Shown: piece by piece, positions 50,901 to 63,790 of the stretch | Position numbering within the stretch: position 1 is the first letter of the stretch | Layout: the number at the start of each line of letters is the position of its first letter | Origin: Hydractinia symbiolongicarpus | Taxonomy: Eukaryota; Cnidaria; Hydrozoa; Anthoathecata; Hydractiniidae | NCBI RefSeq assembly: GCF_029227915.1 | Contig: NC_079886.1 | Location: 310,001-374,000, forward strand | Length of the DNA: 64,000 bases | Direction: 5' to 3' | Made by a program: the position numbers and the translations under genes | The notes under the pieces: generated by a model | Databases searched by the model: none | What the model saw: only the letters and a program-made list of their open reading frames with translations | Told to the model about the DNA's origin: nothing

Positions 50901-53900
50901 ACAAAAAAAGTACTCAGGGAGTAAACTGATTTCCCGAATTATTTTTTAAATTATTTTTTCACCACTAAAACGCATGAGACTTGTAGTTTTCAAAAATGTT
51001 TTCATTTTTGATGAGACGCTGAATAAAAGAAGTTTAATCGCCGGCAAACGAAAACCCGCGATTTCCCGTAAATCCCGTACTCGGCCCGTATAGTCAAAAG
51101 TATACAAAGAAAGTACCCTGTGAGTAAACTCATTTTCAGAACAATTTTTTAAATTATTTTTTCACCACTAAAACGCATGAGACTTGTAGTTTTCAAAAAT
51201 GTTTTCATTTTTGATAAGACGCTGAATAAAAGAAGTTTAATCGCCGGCAAACGAAAACCCGCGATTTCCCGTAAATCCGGTACTCGGCCCGTATATTCAA
51301 AAGTATACAAAGAAAGTACCCAGGGAGTAAACTCATTTCCCGAACGATTTTTTAAATTATTTTTTCACCACTAAACCGCATGAGACTTGTAGTTTTCAAA
51401 AATGTTTTCATTTTTGATGAAACGCTAAATAAAAGAAGTTTAATCGCCGGCAAACGAAAACCCGCGATTTCCCGTAATTCCCGGACTCGGCCCGTATAGT
51501 CAAAAGTATACAAAGAAAGTACCCAGGGAGTAAACTCATTTCCCAAACGATTTTTTAAATTATTTTTTAACCACTAAAACGCATGAGACTTGTAGTTTTC
51601 AAAAATATTTTCATTTTTGATGAGACGCTGAATAAAAGAAGTTTAATCGCCGGCAAACGAAAACCCGAGATTTCCCGTAAATCCCGTACTCGGCCCGTCT
51701 AGTCAAAAGTACACAAAAAAAGTACTCAGGGAGTAAACTGATTTCCCGAATGATTTTTTAAATTATTTTTTCACCACCAAAACGCATGAGACTTGTAGTT
51801 TTCAAAAATATTTTCATTTTTGATGAAACGCTGAATAAAAGAAGTTTAATCGCCGGCAAACGAAAACCCGCGTTTTCGCGTAAATCCCGTACTCGGCCCG
51901 TATAGTCAAAAGTACACAAAAAAAGTACCCAGGGAGTAAACTAATTTCCCGAATGATTTTTTAAATTATTTTTTCACCACTAAAACGCATGAGACTTGTA
52001 GTTTTCAAAAATGTTTTCATTTTTGATGAAACGCTGAATAAAAGAAGTTTAATCGCCGGCAAACGAAAACCCGCGATTTCCCGTAAATCCGGTACTCGGC
52101 CTGTCTAGTCAAAAGTACACAAAAAAAGTAGCCAGGGAGTAAACTGATTTCCCGAATGATTTTTTAAATTATTTTTTCACCACTAAAACGCATGAGACTT
52201 GTAGTTTTCAAAAATGTTTTCATTTTTGATGAGACGCTGAATAAAAGAAGTTTAATCGCCGGCAAACGAAAACCCGCGATTTCCTGTAAATTCCGGGCTT
52301 AGCCCCTATAGTCGAATGTATACAAAGAAAGTACCCTGTGAGTATTCTCTTTTTCAGAACAATTTTTTAAATTATTTTTTCACCACTAAAACGCATGAGA
52401 CTTGTAGTTTTCAAAAATGTTTTCATTTTTGATAAGACGCTGAATAAAAGAAGTTTAATCGCCGGCAAACGAAAACCCGCGATTTCCCGTAAATCCGGTA
52501 CTCGGCCCGTATATTCAAAAGTATACAAAGAAAGTACTCAAGGAGTAAACTCATTTCCCGAACGATTTTTTAAATTATTTTTTCACCACTAAAACGCATG
52601 AGACTTGTAGTTTTCAAAAATGTTTTTATTTTTGATGAGACGCTAAATAAAAGAACTTTAATCGCCGGCAAACGAAAACCCCCGATTTTCCGTAAATCCC
52701 GTACTCGGCCTGTATAGTCAAAAGTATACAAAGAAAGTACCCAGGGAGTAAACTCATTTCCCGAACGATTTTTTAAATTATTTTTTCACCACTAAAACGC
52801 ATGAGACTTGTAGTTTTCAAAAATGTTTTCATTTTTGATGAGACGCTAAATAAAAGAAGTTTAATCGTCGGCAAACGAAAACCCGCGAGTTCTCGTAAAT
52901 CCCGTACTCGGCCCGTATAGTCAAAAGTATACAAAGAAAGTACCCAGGGAGTAAACCCATTTCCCGAACGATTTTTTAAATTATTTTTAACCACTAAAAC
53001 GCATGAGACTTGTAGTTTTCAAAAATTTTTTTAGGTTTGATGAGACGCTAAATAAAAGAAGTTTAATCGCCGGCAAACGAAAACCCGCGATTTCCCGTAA
53101 ATCCCGTACTCGGCCCGTATAGTCAAAAGTATACAAAGAAAGTACCCAGGGAGTAAACTCATTTCCCGAACGATTTTTTAAATTATTTTTTCACCACTAA
53201 AACGCATGAGACTTGTAGTTTTCAAAAATGTTTTCATTTTTGATGAGACGCTAAATTGAAGAAGTTTAATCGCCGGCAAACGAAAACCCGCGATTTCCTG
53301 TAAATCCTGGACTCGGCCCGTATAGTCAAAAGTATACAAAGAAAGTACCCAGGGAGTAAATTCATTTCCCGAACGATTTTTTAAATTATTTTTTCACCAC
53401 TAAAACGCATGAGACTTGTAGTTTTCAAAAATGTTTTCATTTTTGATGAGACGCTAAATAAAAGAAGTTTAATCGTCGGCAAACGAAAACCCGCAAGTTC
53501 TCGTAAATCCCGTACTCGGCCCGTATAGTCAAAAGTATACAAAGAAAGTACCCAGGGAGTAAACCCATTTCCCGAACGATTTTTTAAATTATTTTTTCAC
53601 CACTAAAACGCATGAGACTTGTAGTTTTCAAAAAATTTTTTAGGTTTGATGAGACGCTAAATAAAAGAAGTTTAATCGCCGGCAAACGAAAACCCGCGAT
53701 TTCCCGTAAATCCCGTACTCGGCCCGTATAGTCAAAAGTATACAAAGAAAGTACCCAGGGAGTAAACTCATTTCCCGAACGATTTTTTAAATTATTTTTT
53801 CACCACTAAAACGCATGAGACTTGTAGTTTTCAAAAATGTTTTCATTTTTGATGAGACGCTAAATTGAAGAAGTTTAATCGCCGGCAAACGAAAACCCGC

Positions 53901-54132
53901 GATTTCCCGTAAATCCTGGACTCGGCCCGTATAGTCAAAAGTATACAAAGAAAGTACCCAGGGAGTAAATTCATTTCCCGAACGATTTTTTAAATTATTT
54001 TTTCACCACTAAAACGCATGAGACTTGAAGTTTTCAAAAATATTCTCATTTTTGATGAGACGCTGAATAAAAGAAGTTTAATCGCCGGCAAACGAAAACC
54101 CGCGTTTTCCAGTAAATTCCGGGCTTAGCCCC

Positions 54133-54181
54133 TATAGTCGAATGTATACAAAGAAAGTACCCTGTGAGTATTCTCATTTTA
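54133..54181. repeat. Truncated monomer with array register shift
   Basis: After CTATAGTCGAATGTATACAA and CCCTGTGAGTATTCTCATTT, the array jumps back to ATAGTCAAAAGTATAC at 54181. This leaves a partial unit of about 48 bp and shifts the phase of all later monomers. It looks like an unequal recombination or replication-slip junction. Confidence 0.85.
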
Positions 54182-57069
54182 TAGTCAAAAGTATACAAAG
54201 AAAGTACCCAGGGAGTAAACTCATTTCCCGAACGATTTTTTAAATTATTTTTTCACCACTAAAACGCATGAGACTTGTAGTTTTCAAAAAATTTTTCAGT
54301 TTTGATGAGACGCTAAATAAAAGAAGTTTAATCGCCGGCAAACGAAAACCCGCGATTTCCCGTAAATCCCGTACTCGGCCCGTATAGTCAAAAGTATACA
54401 AAGAAAGTACCCAGGGAGTAAACTCATTTCCCGTACGATTTTTTAAATTATTTTTTCACCACTAAAACGCATGAGACTTGTAGTTTTCAAAAATGTTTTC
54501 ATTTTTGATGAGACGCTAAATTGAAGAAGTTTAATCGCCGACAAACGAAAACCCGCGATTTCCCGTAAATCCTGGACTCGGCCCGTATAGTCAAAAGTAT
54601 ACAAAGAAAGTACCCAGGGAGTAAATTCATTTCCCGAACGATTTTTTAAATTATTTTTTCACCACTAAAACGCATGAGACTTGAAGTTTTCAAAAATATT
54701 CTCATTTTTGATGAGACGCTGAATAAAAGAAGTTTAATCGCCGGCAAACGAAAATCCGCGTTTTCCCGTAAATCCCGTACTCGGCCCGTATAGTCAAAAG
54801 TATACAAAAAAAGTACCCAGGGAGTAAACTGACTTCCCGAATGATTTTTTAAATTATTTTTTCACCACTAAAACGCATGAGACTTGTAGTTTTCAAAAAT
54901 GTTTTCATTTTTGATGAGACGCTGAATAAAAGAAGTTTAATCGCCGGCAAACGAAAACCCGCGATTTCCTGTAAATCCCGGGCTTGGCCTCTATAGTCGA
55001 ATGTATACAAAGAAAGTACCCTGTGAGTAAACTCATTTTCAGAACGATTTTTCAAATTATTTTTTCACCACTAAAACGCATGAGACTTGTAGTTTTCAGA
55101 AATGTTTTCATTTTTGATGAGACGCTGAATAAAAGAAGTTTAATCGCCGGCAAACGAAAACCCGCGATTTCCTGTAAATCCCGGGCTTGGCTCCTATAGT
55201 CGAATGTATACAAAGAAAGTACCCTGTGAGTAAACTCATTTTTAGAGCGATTTTTCAAATTATTTTTTCACCACTAAAACGCATGAGATTTGTAGTTTTC
55301 AAAAATGTTTTCATTTTTGATGAGACGCTAAATAAAAGAAGTTTAATCGTCGGCAAACGAAAACCCGCGAGTTCTCGTAAATCCCGTACTCGGCCCGTAT
55401 AGTCAAAAGTATACAAAGAAAGTACCCAGTGAGTAAACTTATTTCCCGAACGATTTTTTAAATTATTTTTTAACCACTAAAACGCATGAGACTTGTAGTT
55501 TTCAAAAAAATTTTCAGTTTTGATGAGACGCTAAATAAAAGAAGTTTAATCGCCGGCAAACGAAAACCCGCGATTTCCCGTAAATCCCGTACTCGGCCCG
55601 TATAGTCAAAAGTATACAAAGAAAGTACCCAGGGAGTAAACTCATTTCCCGAAAGATTTTTTAAATTATTTCTTCACCACTAAAACGCATGAGACTTGTA
55701 GTTTTCAAAAATTTTAATTTTTGATGAGACGCTAAATTGAAGAAGTTTAATCGCCGGCAAACGAAAACCCGCGATTTCCCGTAAATCCTGGACTCGGCCC
55801 GTATAGTCAAAAGTATACAAAGAAAGTACCCAGGGAGTAAATTCATTTCCCGAACGATTTTTTAAATTATTTTTTCACCACTAAAACGCATGACACTTGA
55901 AGTTTTCAAAAATATTCTCATTTTTGATGGGACGCTGAATAAAAGAAGTTTAATCGCCGGCAAACAAAAACCCGCGTTTTCCCGTAAATCCCGTACTCGG
56001 CCCGTATAGTCAAAAGTATACAAAAAAAGTACCCAGGGAGTAAACTGATTTCCCGAATGATTTTTTAAATTATTTTTTCACCACTAAAACGCATGAGACT
56101 TGTAGTTTTTAAAAATGTTTTCATTTTTGATGAGACGCTGAATAAAAGAAGTTTAATCGCCGGCAAACGAAAACCCGCGATTTCCTGTAAATCCCGGGCT
56201 TGGCCCCTATAGTCGAATGTATACAAAGAAAGTACCCTGTGAGTAAACTCAATTTCAGAACGATTTTTCAAATTATTTTTTCACCACTAAAACGCATGAG
56301 ACTTGTAGTTTTCAAAAATGTTTTCATTTTTGATGAGACGCTGAATAAAAGAAGTTTAATCGCCGGCAAACGAAAACACGCGATTTCCTGTAAATCCCGG
56401 GCTTGGCCCCTATAGTCGAATGTATACAAAGAAAGTACCCTGTGAGTAAACTCATTTTTAAAACGATTTTTCAAATTATTTTTTCACCACTAAAACGCAT
56501 GAGACTTGTAGTTTTCAAAAATGTTTTCATTTTTGATGAGACGCTAAATAAAAGAAGTTTAATCGCCGGCAAACGAAAACCCGCGATTTCCCGTAAATCC
56601 CGTACTCGGCCCGTATAGTCAAAAGTATACAAAGAAAGTACCCAGGGAGTAAACTCATTTCCCGAACGATTTTTTAAATTATTTTTTCACCACTATAACG
56701 CATGAAACTTGTAGTTTTCAAAAATGTTTTCATTTTTGATAAGACGCTAAATAAAAGAAGTTTAATCGCCGGCAAACGAAAACCCGCGATTTCCCGTAAA
56801 TCCCGTACTCGGCCCGTATAGTCGAATGTATATAAAGAAAGTACCCAGGGAGTAAACTCATTTCCCGAACGATTTTTTAAATTACTTTTCCACCACTAAA
56901 ACGCATGAGACTTGTAGTTTTCAAAAATGTTTTTATTTTTGATAAGACGCTGAATAAAACAAGTTTAATCGCCGCGATTTCCCGTAAATCCGGTACTCGG
57001 CCCGTATAGTCAAAAGTATACAAAGAAAGTACCCAGGGAGTAAATTCATTTCCCGAACGATTTTTTAAA

Positions 57070-58870
57070 TTATTTTTTCACCACTAAAACGCATGAGACT
57101 TGTAGTTTTCAAAAATGTTTTCATTTTTGATGAGACGCTAAATAAAAGAAGTTTAATCGCCGGCAAACGAAAACCCGCGATTTCCCGTAAATCCCGTACT
57201 CGGCCCGTATAGTCGAATGAATATAAAGAAAGTACCCAGGGAGTAAACTCATTTCCCGAACGATTTTTTAAATTACTTTTCCACCACTAAAACGCATGAG
57301 ACTTGTAGTTTTCAAAAATGTTTTTATTTTTGATAAGACGCTGAATAAAAGAAGTTTAATCGCCGCGATTTCCCGTAAATCCGGTACTCGGCCCGTATAG
57401 TCAAAAGTATACAAAGAAAGTACCCAGGGAGTAAATTCATTTCCCGAACGATTTTTTAAATTATTTTTTCACCACTAAAACGCATGAGACTTGTAGTTTT
57501 CAAAAATATTCTCATTTTTGATGAGACGCTGAATAAAAGAAGTTTAATCGCCGGCAAACGAAAACCCGCGTTTTCCCGTAAATCCCGTACTCGGCCCGTA
57601 TAGTCAAAAGTATACAAAAAAAGTACCCAGGGAGTAAACTGATTTCCCGAATGATTTTTTAAATTATTTTTTCACCACTAAAACGCATGAGACTTGTAGT
57701 TTTCAAAAATGTTTTCATTTTTGATGAGACGCTGAATAAAAGAAGTTCAATCGCCGGCAAACGAAAACCCGCGATTTCCTGTAAATCCCGGGCTTGGCCC
57801 CTATAGTCGAATGTATACAAAGAAAGTACCCTGTGAGTAAACTCATTTTCAGAACGATTTTTCAAATTATTTTTTCACCACTAAAACGCATGAGACTTGT
57901 AGTTTTCCAAAATGTTTTCATTTTTGATGAGACGCTGAATAAAAGAAGTTTAATCGCCGGCGAACGAAAACCCGCGATTTCCCGTAAATCCCGTACTCGG
58001 CCCGTATAGTCAAAAGTATACAAAGAAAGTACCCAGGGAGTAAACTCATTTCCCGAACGATTTTTTAAATTATTTTTTCACCACTATAACGCATGAGACT
58101 TGTAGTTTTCAAAAATGTTTTCATTTTTGATGAGACGCTAAATAAAAGAAGTTTAATCGCCGGCAAACGAAAACCCGCGATTTCCCGTAAATCCCGTACT
58201 CGGCCCGTATAGTCGAATGAATATAAAGAAAGTACCCAGGGAGTAAACTCATTTCCCGAACGATTTTTTAAATTACTTTTCCACCACTAAAACGCATGAG
58301 ACTTGTAGTTTTCAAAAATGTTTTTATTTTTGATAAGACGCTGAATAAAAGAAGTTTAATCGCCGCGATTTCCCGTAAATCCGGTACTCGGCCCGTATAG
58401 TCAAAAGTATACAAAGAAAGTACCCAGGGAGTAAATTCATTTCCCGAACGATTTTTTAAATTATTTTTTCACCACTAAAACGCATGAGACTTGTAGTTTT
58501 TAAAAATATTCTCATTTTTGATGAGACGCTGAATAAAAGAAGTTTAATCGCCGGCAAACAAAAACCCGCGTTTTCCCGTAAATCCCGTACTCGGCCCGTA
58601 TAGTCAAAAGTATACAAAAAAAGTACCCAGGGAGTAAACTGATTTCCCGAATGATTTTTTAAATTATTTTTTCACCACTAAAACGCATGAGACTTGTAGT
58701 TTTCAAAAATGTTTTCATTTTTGATGAGACGCTGAATAAAAGAAGCTCAATCGCCGGCAAACGAAAACCCGCGATTTCCTGTAAATCCCGGGCTTGGACC
58801 CTATAGTCGAATGTATACAAAGAAAGTACCCTGTGAGTAAACTCATTTTCAGAACGATTTTTCAAATTAT
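57070..58870. repeat. 1,000-bp higher-order repeat (5 monomers minus 15 bp)
   Basis: About 800 bp starting near 57070 recurs 1,000 bp later. Shared variants are GTCGAATGAATATAAAG and the monomer with a 15-bp deletion (AATCGCCGCGATTTCCC at 57361 and 58361). Five monomers minus the deletion equals 1,000 bp. Confidence 0.8.
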
Positions 58871-61800
58871 TTTTTCACCACTAAAACGCATGAGACTTGT
58901 AGTTTTCAAAAATGTTTTCATTTTTGATGAGACGCTGAATAAAAGAAGTTTAATCGCCGGCAAACGAAAACCCGTGATTTCCTGTAAATCCCGGGCTTGG
59001 CCCCTATAGTCGAATGTCTACAAAGAAAGTACCCTGTGAGTAAACTCATTTTCAGAACGATTTTTCAAATTATTTTTTCACCACTAAAACGCATGAGACT
59101 TGTAGTTTTCAAAAATGTTTTCATTTTTGATGAGATGCTAAATAAAAGAAGTTTAATCGCCGGCAAACGAAAACCCGCGATTTCCCGTAAATCCCGTACT
59201 CGGCCCGTATAGTCAAAAGTATACAAAGAAAGTACCCAGGGAGTAAACTCATTTCCCGAACGCTTTTTTAAATTATTTTTTCACCCTATAACGCATGAGA
59301 CTTGTAGTTTTCAAAAATGTTTTCATTTTTGATGAGACGCTGAATAAAAGAAGTTTAATCGCCGGCAAACGAAAACCCGCGATTTCCTGTAAATCCCTGG
59401 CTTGGCCCCTATAGTCGAATGTATACAAAGAAAGTACCCTGTGAGTAAACTCATTTTCAGAACGATTTTTTAAATTATTTTTTCACCACTAAAACGCATG
59501 AGACTTGTAGTTTTCCAAAATGTTTTTATTCTTGATGAAACTCTAAATAAAAGAAGTTTAATCGCCGGCAAACGAAAACCCGCGATTTCCCCTAAATCCC
59601 GGGCTTGGCCCGTATAGTTGAATGTATATAAAGAAAGTACCCTGTGAGTGAACTCATTTCCCGAACGATTTTTTAAATTATTTTTTCACCAATAAAACGC
59701 ATGAAATTTGTAGTTTTCAAAAATGTTTTCATTTTTGATGAGACGCTGAATGAAAGAAGTTTGATCTCCGGCAAACGAAAACCCGCGTTTTCCCGTAAAT
59801 CCCGTACTCGGCCCGTATAGTCAAAAGTATACAAAAAAGTACCCAGGGAGTAAACTGATTTCCCGAATGATTTTTTAAATTATTTTTTCACCACTAAAAC
59901 GCATGAGACTTGTAGTTTTCAAAAATGTTTTCATTTTTGATGAGACGCTGAATAAAAGAAGTTTAATCGCCGGCAAACGAAAACCCGCGATTTCCCGTAA
60001 ATCCCGTACTTGGCCCGTATAGTCAAAAGTATACAAAGAAAGTACCCAGGGAGTAAACTCATTTCCCGAACGATTTTTAAATTATTTTTTCACCACTATA
60101 ACGCATCAGACTTGTAGTTTTCAAAAATGTTTTCATTTTTGATGAGACGCTAAATAAAAGAAGTTTAATCGCCGGCAAACGAAAACCTGCGATTTAACGT
60201 AAATCTCGTACTCGGCCCGTATAGTCGAATGTATATAAAGAAAGTACCCAGGGAGTAAACTCATTTCCCGAATGATTTTTTAAATTATTTTTTCACCACT
60301 AAAACGCATGAGACTTGTAGTTTTCAAAAATGTTTTCATTTTTGATGAGACGCTGAATAAAAGAAGCTCAATCGCCGGCAAACGAAAACCCGCGATTTCC
60401 TGTAAATCCCGGGCTTGGACCCTATAGTCGAATGTATACAAAGAAAGTACCCTGTGAGTAAACTCATTTTCAGAACGATTTTTCAAATTATTTTTTCACC
60501 ACTAAAACGCATGAGACTTGTAGTTTTCAAAAATGTTTTCATTTTTGATGAGACGCTGAATAAAAGAAGTTTAATCGCCGGCAAACGAAAACCCGTGATT
60601 TCCTGTAAATCCCGGGCTTGGCCCCTATAGTCGAATGTCTACAAAGAAAGTACCCTGTGAGTAAACTCATTTTCAGAACGATTTTTCAAATTATTTTTTC
60701 ACCACTAAAACGCATGAGACTTGTAGTTTTCAAAAATGTTTTCATTTTTGATGAGACGCTAAATAAAAGAAGTTTAATCGCCGGCAAACGAAAACCCGCG
60801 ATTTCCCGTAAATCCCGTACTCGGCCCGTATAGTCAAAAGTATACAAAGAAAGTACCCAGGGAGTAAACTCATTTCCCGAACGCTTTTTTAAATTATTTT
60901 TTCACCCTATAACGCATGAGACTTGTAGTTTTCAAAAATGTTTTCATTTTTGATGAGACGCTGAATAAAAGAAGTTTAATCGCCGGCAAACGAAAACCCG
61001 CGATTTCCTGTAAATCCCTGGCTTGGCCCCTATAGTCGAATGTATACAAAGAAAGTACCCTGTGAGTAAACTCATTTTCAGAACGATTTTTTAAATTATT
61101 TTTTCACCACTAAAACGCATGAGACTTGTAGTTTTCCAAAATGTTTTTATTCTTGATGAAACTCTAAATAAAAGAAGTTTAATCGCCGGCAAACGAAAAC
61201 CCGCGATTTCCCCTAAATCCCGGGCTTGGCCCGTATAGTTGAATGTATATAAAGAAAGTACCCTGTGAGTGAACTCATTTCCCGAACGATTTTTTAAATT
61301 ATTTTTTCACCAATAAAACGCATGAAATTTGTAGTTTTCAAAAATGTTTTCATTTTTGATGAGACGCTGAATGAAAGAAGTTTGATCTCCGGCAAACGAA
61401 AACCCGCGTTTTCCCGTAAATCCCGTACTCGGCCCGTATAGTCAAAAGTATACAAAAAAGTACCCAGGGAGTAAACTGATTTCCCGAATGATTTTTTAAA
61501 TTATTTTTTCACCACTAAAACGCATGAGACTTGTAGTTTTCAAAAATGTTTTCATTTTTGATGAGACGCTGAATAAAAGAAGTTTAATCGCCGGCAAACG
61601 AAAACCCGCGATTTCCCGTAAATCCCGTACTTGGCCCGTATAGTCAAAAGTATACAAAGAAAGTACCCAGGGAGTAAACTCATTTCCCGAACGATTTTTA
61701 AATTATTTTTTCACCACTATAACGCATCAGACTTGTAGTTTTCAAAAATGTTTTCATTTTTGATGAGACGCTAAATAAAAGAAGTTTAATCGCCGGCAAA

Positions 61801-61886
61801 CGAAAACCTGCGATTTAACGTAAATCTCGTACTCGGCCCGTATAGTCGAATGTATATAAAGAAAGTACCCAGGGAGTAAACTCATT
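58645..61886. repeat. 8-monomer higher-order repeat, 1,621 bp, two near-identical copies
   Basis: Copy 1 is about 58645-60265 and copy 2 about 60266-61886. Rare variants shared at a 1,621-bp offset include GAAGCTCAATCGCC, TTCACCCTATAACGC, TATTCTTGATGAAACTCTAA, TTGATCTCCGGC, AACGCATCAGACTTG and GCGATTTAACGTAAATC. By eye I saw one clear difference (T at 59135 against C at the matching base). The copies are therefore a very recent duplication, or an assembly duplicate. Confidence 0.85.
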
Positions 61887-62979
61887 TCGCGAACGATTTT
61901 TTAAATTATTTTTCCACCACTAAAACGCATGAGACTTGTAGTTTTTAAAAATGTTTTTATTTTTGATGAGACGCTGAATAAAAGAAGTTTAATCGCCGCG
62001 ATTTCCCGTAAATCCGGTACTCGGCCCGTATAGTCAAAAGTATACAAAGAAAGTACTCAGGGAATAAACTCATTTCCCGAACAATTTTTTAAATTATTTT
62101 TTCACCACTAAAACGCATGAGACTTGTAGTTTTTAAAAATGTTTTTATTTTTGATGAGACGCTAAATAAAAGAAGTTTAATCGCCGGCAAACGAAAACCG
62201 ACGATTTCCCGTAAATCCCGTACTCGGACCGTATAGTCAAAAGTATACAAAGAAAGTACCCAGGGAGTAAACTCATTTCCCGAACGATTTTTTAAATTAT
62301 TTTTTCACCACTAAAACGCATGAGACTTGTAGTTTTCAAAAATGTTTTCATTTTTAATGAGACGCTAAATAAAAGAAGTTTAATCGCCGGCAAACGAAAA
62401 CCTGCGATTTCCCGTAAATCCCGGACTCGGCCCGTATAGTCAAAAGTATACAAAGAAAGTACCCAGGGAGTAAATTCTTTTCCCGAACGATTTTTTAAAT
62501 TATTTCTTCACCACTAAAACGCATGCGACTTGTAGTTTTCAAAAATATTCTCATTTTTGATGAGACGCTGAATAAAAAAAGTTTAATCGCCGGCAAACGA
62601 AAACCCGCGACTTCCCGTAAATCCCGTACTCGGCCCGTATAGGAAAAAGTACATAAAAAAAGTACCCAGGGAGTAAACTGACTTCCCGAATGATTTTTTA
62701 AATTATTTTTTCACTACTAAAACGCATGAGACTTGTAGTTTTCAAAAAAAATTTTATTTTTGATAAGACGCTGAATAAAAGAAGTTTAATCGCTGGCAAA
62801 CGAAAACCCGCGATTTCCCGTAAATCCGATACTCGGCCCGTATAGTCAGAAGTATACAAAGAAAGTACTCAAGGAGTAAACTCATTTCCCGAACGATTTT
62901 TTAAATTATTTTTTCACCACTAAAACGCATGAGACTTGTAGTTTTCAAAAATGTTTTCATCTTTGATGAGACGCTAAAT

Positions 62980-63790
62980 AAAGAAGTGTAATCGCCGGCA
63001 AACGAAAACCCGCGATTTCCTGTAAATCCCTGGCTTGGCCCCTATAGTCGAATGTATACAAAGAAAGTACCCTGTGAGTAAACTCATTTTCAGAACGATT
63101 TTTTAAATTATTTTTTGACCACTAAAACGCATGAGACTTGTAGTTTTCCAAAATGTTTTCATTCTTGATGAGACTCTAAATAAAAGAAGTTTAATCGCCG
63201 GCAAACGAAAACCCGTGATTTCCCGTAAATCCCGGGCTTGGCCCGTATAGTTGAATGTATATAAAGAAAGTACCCTGTGAGTGAACTAATTTCCCGAACG
63301 ATTTTTTAAATTATTTTTTCACCACTAAAACGCATGAGACTTGTAGTTTTCAAAAATGTTTTCATTTTTGATGAGACGCTAAATAAAGAAGTGTAATCGC
63401 CGGCAAACGAAAACCCGCGATTTCCTGTAAATCCCTGGCTTGACCCCTATAGTCGAATGTATACAAAGAAAGTACCCTGTGAGTAAACTCATTTTCAGAA
63501 CGATTTTTTAAATTATTTTTTGACCACTAAAACGCATGAGACTTGTAGTTTTCCAAAATGTTTTCATTCTTGATGAGACTCTAAATAAAAGAAGTTTAAT
63601 CGCCGGCAAACGAAAACCCGTGATTTCCCGTAAATCCCGGGCTTGGCCCGTATAGTTGAATGTATATAAAGAAAGTACCCTGTGAGTGAACTAATTTCCC
63701 GAACGATTTTTTAAATTATTTTTTCACCATTAAAACGCATGAGATTTGTAGTTTTCAAAAATGTTTTCATTTTTGATGAGACGCTGAATA
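62980..63790. repeat. 2-monomer repeat, 405 bp, two copies
   Basis: AATAAAGAAGTGTAATCG occurs near 62978 and 63383, and GAGACTCTAAAT after ATTCTTGAT follows in each, at a 405-bp offset. The copies differ by scattered substitutions such as CTTGGCCCC against CTTGACCCC. Confidence 0.8.

Noticed and set aside
7124-63000. Dozens of 61-121 aa reading frames on both strands in the satellite
   Set aside because: They repeat with the 203-bp period, vary with indels, and arise in overlapping frames on both strands. They follow the monomer sequence rather than coding constraint.
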